Assembly: GCA_964520325.1 (NCBI GenBank)
Contig: CAZFOB010000002.1
Coordinates: 1-64,000 of the forward strand
DNA length: 64,000 nucleotides
Direction: 5' to 3'
DNA from: CAZFOB01 sp964520325
Lineage (GTDB): Bacteria; Actinomycetota; JAICYB01
Program-made: the position numbers and the translations under genes
In this document: piece after piece, positions 16,741-23,148 of the stretch
Numbering within the stretch: the first letter of the stretch is position 1
Layout of the letters: every line of letters starts with the position of its first letter
The notes under the pieces: model-generated
Database searches by the model: none
Seen by the model: the letters and a program-made list of their open reading frames with translations, nothing else
Told to the model about the DNA's origin: nothing

Positions 16741-17399
16741 CGGGTGCTCTTCGAGCGTTGCGCTTGCGGCTGGCGGATGCGCCGGATGATCGAACTCGCC
16801 TGCTCGTAGTCCTGCCGGAAGAGGTCGGCCACTTCTCGCCCGGCGCGCACGAGGAACGCGTGCTGGTCCTCGCGATGTGCGGCCGCCAGGCGGATCGACG
16901 CGGCGATGAGCTCACCGACGACGGGCAGGCCGCACGCGCCGAGTGTGCGGACGAAGCTCAGATCCTTCGTCAGCTCGACGATCTCTGCGGGCTCGCACGC
17001 CTCGACGAAGTCGTGTACGCGAGGCGGAAGAGGCGGCAGGTAGGCGCATATAGCGCTGACCGGGGGGCTCGCTTCGCTCGATCCTGCTTCCGCGAAGGCA
17101 ACGCAGATCGCGTCGAACTCGGTTGTGAGCAGCTCGAGCACCTGCGGCTGCTCTCGACGAAGCTCGTCCCACGTGCGTCCGAGCGGGATGGCCTTCCGGG
17201 ACGGGTCGATCGAGGCGTGCTGAACGTGCGACACCACGCCGTACGTCGTGCGCGATCCGTCCGAGGTCTTTACGAACGACCCGAAGGGGGGCGCTTCGAA
17301 CGTCCTCGGCGCAACGGCACGCCAGACCGTCGTCGACGCCTCGACGATCTCCCCGAGCCGCGAAGCTCCCTGATCCATGCCCTTCGGATGCGTTGCCAT
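16737..17399 (-). CDS. HAS-barrel-like partner of HerA/NurA
   Basis: This 220-residue protein lies between nurA and herA and is coupled to herA by an ATGA overlap. The segment APPFGSFVKT...TYGVVSHVQHASIDPSRKAIPLG resembles the HAS-barrel found at the front of HerA and ATP-synthase-type motors. The C-terminal half is helical with no catalytic motif. It may be a separate adaptor for loading HerA or coupling it to NurA. The domain call rests on pattern and context only. Confidence 0.65.
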   Translation of the reverse strand: MATHPKGMDQGASRLGEIVEASTTVWRAVAPRTFEAPPFGSFVKTSDGSRTTYGVVSHVQHASIDPSRKAIPLGRTWDELRREQPQVLELLTTEFDAICVAFAEAGSSEASPPVSAICAYLPPLPPRVHDFVEACEPAEIVELTKDLSFVRTLGACGLPVVGELIAASIRLAAAHREDQHAFLVRAGREVADLFRQDYEQASSIIRRIRQPQAQRSKSTR

Positions 17400-17432
17400 T
17401 GAACCTCCGATGCTGCCCTCAGGCTTGACCTC

Positions 17433-18647
17433 CTACAGGACGCTTGTACGTTTCCTCGCCAGTTTGGCGCTCGGCCGTGACACTCCTTGGCGCCGGGCAA
17501 GCTCGAGGAAGGCGCGACGGTCGGCCGCCCGGACGACGGCCTGCTCGTGGGCCTCGGAGAGGGCCACGGGATAGCCCATGCCCTTGTCGCACTGGTCGGC
17601 GACCGCGGAGCACAGCGTCGCCATCTGTCCGCGAGTCAGCCACGCCGGGAACTCGAGTCGCGCGATCTCTGCCCCCGTGTGCAGATACACGAAGTCGATC
17701 GGAGCGTCGTAGGCGGCGTTGACCCTGGCGTGTGAGCGGAACCTCGGCGAACGCTGTCCGGCCTCGAGGATCGACCAGTAGAGCGACGCGTCGCTCACAG
17801 GTGAGGCCTCTTCACACGGCTTGTCGGGCACCGGGAGCAACGATGCGCCGGCGATCTCGAGCTGGGCGCGCCACGTTTTGGCGCCGGAGTCGTAGGGACA
17901 CCGGTCGCAATCGACAGGGTCTTCGGTGCACAGCACGACCTTCAGCATGTTCACGACGTCGGTCGAACGAGGAGAGGAAAGGTAGCCGCCTACCAAGACA
18001 CCGGTGTGTTGCGCCGTTGCCATGAAGCGCTTGAACGCATCGAAGGTGCGCGTTTTGAGATCGTCGGGGTGCAGACCGCGCAGGCGGTCGGGCTCAGGCT
18101 CGAGCCACCACATGAGCAGCGTGCCGTCGACGAGCGCGATCGTCGGATGTGGTGTTGGATCGACGATCGACTCGCGCAGAGCCTCACACTCGGCCGCGAA
18201 GCGCCGCGCACCGACCACACGGGCATCGGCCTCTTGTCGGAAGCCGCCGACGAGGGGGTAGACGTCCTCGGGTGCCCACGCCACTTCCGGGACGGAGCCG
18301 AGCTTGGCCGTGCCATCGATGTACGAGATGTCGACGAGGCCGGTGTTGACCAGGAAGCACGAGAGGTGGTCGTGGCGGTCGGGCAGGATCTGAGAGCCGT
18401 CGGAGGCGACGACGCGATAGTGGCTCATGAGGTCGACGTCGTAGGCCCCGAGCGGCTCGAGGGGCTCGGCCACGAGCCAGCTCGTCTTCGCTCGTTCGAC
18501 CCGGTCGCGGAGCTCGGCGCCCATCGCGGCGGCGTGCTCCCAGGCCACGAGCGCCTGAGCCAGGCGAGGCGCCGTCTCCTGGGCGAGCGCAGCAACACCA
18601 ACGCCCATCCGGCGTACCTGCGCGGCGACGGCAAGGAGATCCAGCAC
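17433..18647 (-). CDS. nurA: NurA-domain nuclease
   Basis: This 404-residue protein has the conserved NurA acidic motifs: D83 in VVASDGSQI and D174 in ALVDGTLLMWWLE, which bind Mn2+ for 5'-3' exonuclease and endonuclease activity. The spacing between motifs and the C-terminal HxE-like region fit the family. It starts at GTG and heads the nurA-adaptor-herA unit. Four cysteines around residues 239-275 (CTEDPVDCDRCPY and a downstream C) may bind metal and are not a core NurA feature. Confidence 0.85.
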   Translation of the reverse strand: MLDLLAVAAQVRRMGVGVAALAQETAPRLAQALVAWEHAAAMGAELRDRVERAKTSWLVAEPLEPLGAYDVDLMSHYRVVASDGSQILPDRHDHLSCFLVNTGLVDISYIDGTAKLGSVPEVAWAPEDVYPLVGGFRQEADARVVGARRFAAECEALRESIVDPTPHPTIALVDGTLLMWWLEPEPDRLRGLHPDDLKTRTFDAFKRFMATAQHTGVLVGGYLSSPRSTDVVNMLKVVLCTEDPVDCDRCPYDSGAKTWRAQLEIAGASLLPVPDKPCEEASPVSDASLYWSILEAGQRSPRFRSHARVNAAYDAPIDFVYLHTGAEIARLEFPAWLTRGQMATLCSAVADQCDKGMGYPVALSEAHEQAVVRAADRRAFLELARRQGVSRPSAKLARKRTSVL

Positions 18648-18822
18648 GAGCGCACGCTACCCGTCGCCGACGACGTTTCTGATCTAGGCATATCTGCTCG
18701 GACAGTTGGTCGACGCACTGCGCAGAAATTCGAGCCCCGAGCAGAAGCTGGCTCTTGCGACCGGAGCACCCCTGAATCGCGTAAAGGGCGTTGTGACCTC
18801 CGCCGACAGTGGCCCGCCGCCC

Positions 18823-18973
18823 CGGGATTAGGCCGACCCGCATGATCGCGATAAGGCCGCGGACGCAAACAAGAAATACCAGCGCGGAACCTGGTCAGCG
18901 GCCTTATCGCGATGGGTTCAGTGACTGTGTAAGCGCGGGATTATGCTGACCGACATGATGATCAGCGGGATTA
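18823..18973. repeat. Three CGGGATTA-headed imperfect direct repeats
   Basis: CGGGATTA occurs at 18823, 18936 and 18966. The first two are followed by similar sequence, GGCCGACCCGCATGAT and TGCTGACCGACATGAT, giving about 20 matches over 24 bases. The spacing and the dyad between them look like repeated binding sites for a recombinase or for a plasmid- or phage-type protein. Confidence 0.55.
18845..18913. repeat. 16-bp perfect inverted repeat
   Basis: ATCGCGATAAGGCCGC (18845-18860) is exactly repeated in inverse orientation as GCGGCCTTATCGCGAT (18898-18913) around a 37-base spacer. Such long perfect arms with a spacer are typical of site-specific recombination sites or transposon-like ends. 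No transposase or integrase is present nearby. Confidence 0.8.
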
Positions 18974-19019
18974 GTCAGGTCAGAAGAAACAAGAGTTGTA
19001 CGGACGGAGGGCTTGGCTC

Positions 19020-19592
19020 GTGGTGATCCTGTTGGTCGGGCCGGCTGGCAGTGGCAAGACGGCCATCGGTGAGCATGTCGCTGAGCACGGAGGGTGGGTC
19101 CATGTCTCAGAAGACGACATCTGGGGCGAGATCGGGCATCCCTCACACGAACCGAGGACTGAGGCTGGGCAACGGCTCGTCCATGCACGCGCACGGGAGC
19201 GAATGGGCAAGTCCCTCGATGCGGGTCTGAACGTTGTGTTCGAATTCCTCGTATACGAGAATCCACCGGCTCGTATATCGGATTACCAAGACTTCCTGAG
19301 GAGTCGCGGAACCCGTTTCGTCACCAGGATCCTTCGGCCGTCCGTAGAGAGCATCCTCGAACGGCAACGAGTTCGAGGCCGACCCAGCGATCACAACGTC
19401 CAGCGGCGCCGACGTCAGGCCGAGCATCAGGTCGCCTGTCTCCTCGCGGACCTGATCGACCCCGAGTGGGTCATCGACTCTTCCGAAGAGACGCTAGATG
19501 AAACGTACTCGCGACACTTCCTCCACTTCGTTGAGGCGCCCGCCGATGTCTTCGCCCCACCGGACGCCGCAATTGACTCCGCCCCATGGTGA
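19020..19592 (+). CDS. P-loop kinase (AAA_33/zeta-toxin-like)
   Basis: This 190-residue nucleotide-binding protein starts with the Walker A loop GPAGSGKT (residues 7-14) almost at its N-terminus. It continues with EDDIWGEIGHPSHE, a likely phosphoacceptor/substrate region, and ends with a short lid. The fold is that of small-molecule or nucleotide kinases. GTG 19020 is chosen because GGAGG lies 9 bases upstream. It is the first cassette-like gene of the array and is followed by attC-like site 1. Its substrate is unknown, and context would also allow a phage-defence or toxin role. Confidence 0.7.
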   Translation: MVILLVGPAGSGKTAIGEHVAEHGGWVHVSEDDIWGEIGHPSHEPRTEAGQRLVHARARERMGKSLDAGLNVVFEFLVYENPPARISDYQDFLRSRGTRFVTRILRPSVESILERQRVRGRPSDHNVQRRRRQAEHQVACLLADLIDPEWVIDSSEETLDETYSRHFLHFVEAPADVFAPPDAAIDSAPW

Positions 19593-19629
19593 ACTGGTCG
19601 AGCGACATGGATGGCCGTGCTGCTCTGGT

Positions 19630-19695
19630 GCCCAACTCGCCGCAGCACCCGACCGGCGCTCGCGACCGGCGGGTGAGCGGCCAAAGTCGTTGGCC
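19630..19695 (+). other. attC-like recombination site 1
   Basis: The outer boxes GCCCAAC (19630-19636) and GTTGGCC (19689-19695) are inversely related. Inside, GCCGC-AG-CACCCG-A-CCGG (19639-19656) pairs with CCGG-CGGGTG-A-GCGGC (19666-19681), leaving an AG/A internal loop and one bulged A. The unpaired central spacers are TC and CAAAGTC. This R-box, spacer and L-box with extrahelical bases is the layout of integron attC sites. It lies 37 bases after the kinase stop. Confidence 0.72.
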
Positions 19696-19707
19696 AGACC
19701 CGCGACC

Positions 19708-19737
19708 TTGACCATTGAGGTATACTCATTGTATATC
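19708..19737 (+). promoter_or_regulatory. mazEF promoter and operator region
   Basis: TTGACC (19708-19713) and TATATC (19732-19737) are 18 bases apart. The spacer contains GTATAC inside TGAG-N5-CTCA, a dyad suited to an AbrB-fold antitoxin. It lies directly after attC-like site 1, so the toxin-antitoxin cassette carries its own promoter, as integron TA cassettes usually do. Confidence 0.5.
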
Positions 19738-19761
19738 CAACCGAGGCAAGCAGGAGTGGCG

Positions 19762-20004
19762 ATGCAGACCAAGATTCAGCGCTGGGGAAACAGCCTCGGC
19801 CTGCGTATCCCCAAGTCGTTTGCAGCTGAAGCACATGTCCAGGCCGGATCAACCGTCGACATTTCTGTCGAGCGGGGTGAACTCGTTGTTCGGCCGGTTG
19901 CTCCGCGGAAGTATCAGCTTGACGATCTACTCAGGCAGATCACCTCTTCCAACCTGCACGACGAAGTTGACTGGGGAGAGTCGCTCGGTCGCGAGGCTTG
20001 GTAG
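19762..20004 (+). CDS. mazE: MazE-like antitoxin (AbrB/SpoVT fold)
   Basis: This 80-residue protein has the swapped-hairpin DNA-binding motif IQRWGNSLGLRIPKSF at its N-terminus, followed by VDISVERGELVVRP and a Glu/Asp-rich tail that would wrap the toxin. AGGAG lies 5 bases before the ATG. Its stop is directly followed by the toxin start. It should neutralise the MazF partner and repress the operon with it. Confidence 0.9.
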   Translation: MQTKIQRWGNSLGLRIPKSFAAEAHVQAGSTVDISVERGELVVRPVAPRKYQLDDLLRQITSSNLHDEVDWGESLGREAW

Positions 20005-20343
20005 ATGTCGTCTTATGCCCCTGACCGCGGGGACATCATCTGGCTGCACTTCACCCCTCAAGCGGGTCACGAGCAGGCGGGCCGACGGCCAGCGCTGGTC
20101 ATCTCGCCGGTGGCGTACAACCGCAGGGTAGGGCTTGCACTCGTCTGTCCAATCACGTCGAACATGAAGGGCTATCCGTTCGAAGTGGAGTTGCCTGACG
20201 GTCTCAATGCGAAGGGCGCTGTACTGTGCGACCAGCTGCGGAGTCTCGACTGGCGTGCAAGGAAAGCTGAACGGTTCTGCCCCGCGCCGACGGAGGTCAT
20301 CCAAGAGGCGACCGCGAAGATCCTGACTCTGGTGGATCCATGA
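20005..20343 (+). CDS. mazF: MazF/PemK-family mRNA interferase toxin
   Basis: This 112-residue protein has PDRGDIIWLHFTPQAGHEQAGRRPALVIS at the N-terminus (the RGD/I and GRRP motifs of the family), then CPITSN and a conserved D/Q region (CDQLRSLDW). MazF toxins cleave single-stranded RNA at short motifs and arrest growth. Start and antitoxin stop abut with no gap, implying coupling. attC-like site 2 begins 7 bases after its stop. Confidence 0.92.
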   Translation: MSSYAPDRGDIIWLHFTPQAGHEQAGRRPALVISPVAYNRRVGLALVCPITSNMKGYPFEVELPDGLNAKGAVLCDQLRSLDWRARKAERFCPAPTEVIQEATAKILTLVDP

Positions 20344-20349
20344 CGCGCT

Positions 20350-20452
20350 GCACAATTCGGCGCAGGAGCCGACCGCACGGCGCGTGACGAGATCGGTTCG
20401 CCATCGTCCACCGAGCGCCCGGCGGCGGCTCAGCGCCAGAAAGTCGTTGGGC
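20350..20452 (+). other. attC-like recombination site 2
   Basis: R boxes GCACAAT (20350-20356) and GTTGGGC (20446-20452; matches the GTTRRRY consensus) flank GGCGC-AG-GAGCCG-A-CCG (from 20359), which pairs with CGG-CGGCTC-A-GCGCC (to 20437). The 5-bp stem, AG/A internal loop, 6-bp stem and bulged A are the same as in site 1, although the sequence differs. Spacers are TC and AGAAAGTC, again nearly the same as in site 1. The next gene starts 18 bases downstream. Confidence 0.7.
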
Positions 20453-20469
20453 GGACCAGGAGCCTTCGC

Positions 20470-20787
20470 GTGCATGAGGAGATTCTTGAGAAGCGCGGCC
20501 TGACGCTCGTCCGCCGACAGAGGTTGGAGCCTGGTGAGAGCACACCGTGGCATCGTGATCCGCATCATCGCGTCACAGTTGTCCTGAGTGGTGAGACACT
20601 AGCGATCGAGTTGCCCGACGGAACTGAGCTTGCACGGTTCCCGGTCCATCCCGGCCAGGTCGGTTGGGATGAACCCTTTGACGAAGTGCACAGGGGCGTG
20701 AACGTAGGTCACCTCCCGTACGAAGAGGTGGCCGTCTTCTTTCTCGACGATTCCGAGGCGCAGCCCCAGCCGAGAGTGGAGATCTGA
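20470..20787 (+). CDS. Small cupin-domain protein
   Basis: This 105-residue protein has one cupin barrel. PGESTPWHRDPHHRVTVVLSG is motif 1, with the metal-binding histidines, and FPVHPGQVGWDEPFDEVHRGVNVG is motif 2. GTG 20470 is preceded by AGGAG seven bases upstream. Substrate is unknown. It is the third gene of the cassette-like array and is not followed by a complete attC site; it converges on the S9 peptidase gene. Confidence 0.75.
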   Translation: MHEEILEKRGLTLVRRQRLEPGESTPWHRDPHHRVTVVLSGETLAIELPDGTELARFPVHPGQVGWDEPFDEVHRGVNVGHLPYEEVAVFFLDDSEAQPQPRVEI

Positions 20788-20874
20788 AGTGCTGCAGGAG
20801 CCCCATGCCCACCTCAGTGACACTGCCGTCGCCCGAGCGATGATGAACCGCGAGTGTGACGTACTGACGTGCGC

Positions 20875-22692
20875 CTACAGGTGCTTGGCCAGAAACGCCT
20901 CGGCCGCTGCGTAGAACGCGAGGCGGTTCTCCGGCTTCACGAAGCCGTGACCTTCGTCGGCGAACAGCACGTACTCGTGGTCGATCCCCTTCTCCTTCAT
21001 GGCCGCCACGATCTGTTCCGACTCCGCCTGCTTCACACGAGGGTCGTTGGCGCCCTGGGCGACCATGACCGGGATCGTGATCTGATCGACCTTCGAGAGC
21101 GGTGAACGCGACCACAGGAAGTCCGCTTCAGTCTCCGGATCGCCGACGCGCGCCTTGAACATCGCGAGCATGGGAGCCCAGTACGGAGGGATCGAGTCGA
21201 TGAGAGTCTTGAGGCTCGATGGCCCGACGCCGGCGATGGCGCACGCGAACAGGTCGGGGGTGAACGTTGCTCCGGCCAGTGCCGCGTAGCCGCCGTACGA
21301 CCACCCGAACACACACACCCGCTCGGGGTTGGTGCGGCCCTGGTCGATCATCCACGCCACGCAGTCGGAGATGTCGTCCTGCATGGCCGCGCCCCACTCC
21401 CGGTCTCCGGCGTTGACGAAATCCTTGCCGTAGCCGGTCGAGCCGCGGAAGTTGATCTGCACGCAGATGTAGCCGCGGTTGGCCAGCCACTGCGCCTCGG
21501 GGTTCAGCCCCCAGGAGTCTCGCGCCCACGGACCGCCGTGCACGTTGACCACCGTCGGCAGGTTGGAGCGCTCGACACCGACGGGGAAGGTGATGTAGCC
21601 GTGGAGCTCGAGGCCGTCCCTGGCCTTGAAGCTGAAGGGGTCCATCGGTGCGAGGTCGTAGTCGTTGAGGTCCGCTCGGTGGTCGAAGAGGAATGTCGCC
21701 TGCTGCGACTCCTTGTCGTAGGTGTAGTACTTCACCGGACCGGTGTCGCTGTCGAAGCCCAGCAGCCACGTCTTGTCGGCGTGGTCGCGGTCGACGACCC
21801 CGAACTCGGCTCCCGGACGGATCTTCCTGATCGCGTCGAGATGCGGAGTCAGCTTCGAGTCCAGGACGACGTACTCGACCTTCTCCTTCAGGAATATCGC
21901 GAGCTCCGGCTCCCGTGTGTCCGGGTTGATCGGTGCGCCGACGCAGTCGTAGGTCGGGTCTTCGGCAAGGATCTCGACGTCACCGGTCGAAAGGTTGCGC
22001 TTCACCAAGCGCGCGGCGTTGGCATCGATGGAGCTGACCATGAACATCGAGGCTCCGTCGGCGGAAAAGCCGATCGGCTGCGTGCCCATCGCGTCGTCGG
22101 AGCCGACCGTCAGGTACGGACGCCACTCACTATCCTCGTCGTCACGAACAATGAACGCGGTGCCGCCGTCCGCCGTCGGAGCGATGCCCCCGCGCACCTT
22201 GAGGTCGTTGTCGACGACCCATCCGAGGAAGCCGGGGTTCTCGACGATCTTGTCGAGCTCGCCGGTCGAAAGGTCAAGCCGGTAGACGTCGTGGAGCTCC
22301 GGATTGTCCTTGTTCAGACCGAGGAGCATCACGTTGGGGAATCGCTTGCGGTGCGCGACCATCTGCGCCTGCACGCCTTCGAACGGCGTGCGGTCGACGA
22401 TCTCACCGGAATCGAGATCGACGGTGTACACACGCCAGTTCTCGTCGCCGCCCTTGTCCTGGACGAAACCGATGTGCTTGTTGTCGTGGCACCAGAAATG
22501 TCCCTGCACTCCACGGTCGGTGTCGTCTGTGACCGGTGCGGCGTCGTCTGCACCGACGTTGCCGACCCAGACGTTGAGCACGCCGTCGACGGGCGCCATG
22601 TAGGACATCCGCTTGCCGTCGGGTGAGATCTGCGGACTGATCTTCTCGGGATTGCCCAGTAAGACCTCGAGCGGAATCGTTCGTGCGGCCAT
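20875..22692 (-). CDS. S9-family prolyl oligopeptidase/acylaminoacyl-peptidase
   Basis: This 605-residue protein has an N-terminal beta-propeller (about 20-340) and an alpha/beta-hydrolase domain. The catalytic triad is Ser465 in GWSYGGYA, Asp550 in QGANDPRV and His582 in DEGHGF. There is no signal peptide, so it is cytoplasmic. It would cut short peptides or remove N-acyl amino acids. A GGGGAGGGG ribosome site precedes ATG 22692. The PPOX gene lies 33 bases upstream on the same strand. Confidence 0.92.
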   Translation of the reverse strand: MAARTIPLEVLLGNPEKISPQISPDGKRMSYMAPVDGVLNVWVGNVGADDAAPVTDDTDRGVQGHFWCHDNKHIGFVQDKGGDENWRVYTVDLDSGEIVDRTPFEGVQAQMVAHRKRFPNVMLLGLNKDNPELHDVYRLDLSTGELDKIVENPGFLGWVVDNDLKVRGGIAPTADGGTAFIVRDDEDSEWRPYLTVGSDDAMGTQPIGFSADGASMFMVSSIDANAARLVKRNLSTGDVEILAEDPTYDCVGAPINPDTREPELAIFLKEKVEYVVLDSKLTPHLDAIRKIRPGAEFGVVDRDHADKTWLLGFDSDTGPVKYYTYDKESQQATFLFDHRADLNDYDLAPMDPFSFKARDGLELHGYITFPVGVERSNLPTVVNVHGGPWARDSWGLNPEAQWLANRGYICVQINFRGSTGYGKDFVNAGDREWGAAMQDDISDCVAWMIDQGRTNPERVCVFGWSYGGYAALAGATFTPDLFACAIAGVGPSSLKTLIDSIPPYWAPMLAMFKARVGDPETEADFLWSRSPLSKVDQITIPVMVAQGANDPRVKQAESEQIVAAMKEKGIDHEYVLFADEGHGFVKPENRLAFYAAAEAFLAKHL

Positions 22693-22724
22693 GGTGTGTC
22701 CCCTCCCCTATCCGCCGAAAGAAG

Positions 22725-23147
22725 TCATCCTAGTGCGGTCCAGCCCGTGAAGCTGTTGACCGCCACGACGATCATCGGTCCGTCCAGGACGACGCCCCCG
22801 TACTGTTGCTCGTACTTCGCCCTGAGCAGTTCGAGCGCGCTGTCTGTTGGGTCATCGACGTGTGCCACGCCGCGGAGGCGGCACCACCAGAGGCGCGTCC
22901 AGTCGTCCTCGTAGTGATCGACCAGAAGCGTGACGTTTCCGTTGCTTTTGATGTTCGCCAGTCGCCGGAGATCCCGCGTCCGCTTGGGCTTGTGGTCGAC
23001 GATGCTGTACAGGACGTCGCCGTCGAGTGCATAGGTGATCGGTACGAGGTCCGGTCGTCCATCGGCTCCGACCGTGGCGAGGGTGGCTACGGGCGAATCG
23101 CGGATGCGCTTGCGGACTTCGTCTGACGGGAGCGCCGGCGTCTTCGA
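22725..23147 (-). CDS. PPOX-class (F420/FMN-binding) split-barrel oxidoreductase
   Basis: The translated region DEVRKRIRDSPVATLATVGADGRPDLVPI through HYEDDWTRLWWCRLRG matches the TIGR03668-type split-barrel family, which uses F420 or FMN. About 140 residues are present, the expected length. No ATG, GTG or TTG exists in frame near the expected N-terminus; the frame simply runs out of the 3' end of the cyclase gene. The listed upstream limit is therefore the likely domain edge and not a mapped start. A non-standard start, a small sequence error or coupling by frameshift would all fit. Confidence 0.75.
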   Translation of the reverse strand, partial: SKTPALPSDEVRKRIRDSPVATLATVGADGRPDLVPITYALDGDVLYSIVDHKPKRTRDLRRLANIKSNGNVTLLVDHYEDDWTRLWWCRLRGVAHVDDPTDSALELLRAKYEQQYGGVVLDGPMIVVAVNSFTGWTALG

Positions 23148-23148
23148 C

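Larger units (their letters stand above)
18648..19019. other. Non-coding boundary region with recombination-site-like repeats
   Basis: These 372 bases carry no supported gene. The first half, next to nurA, is ordinary. The second half (18823-18975) contains three CGGGATTA motifs and a 16-bp inverted repeat listed separately. The region marks the edge of the accessory segment that runs to 20.87 kb. Confidence 0.6.

Noticed and set aside
20788..20874. Third attC-like site after the cupin gene
   Set aside because: GCTGCAGGAGCC resembles the left half of site 2, but no GTTRRRY box or complementary right arm follows.
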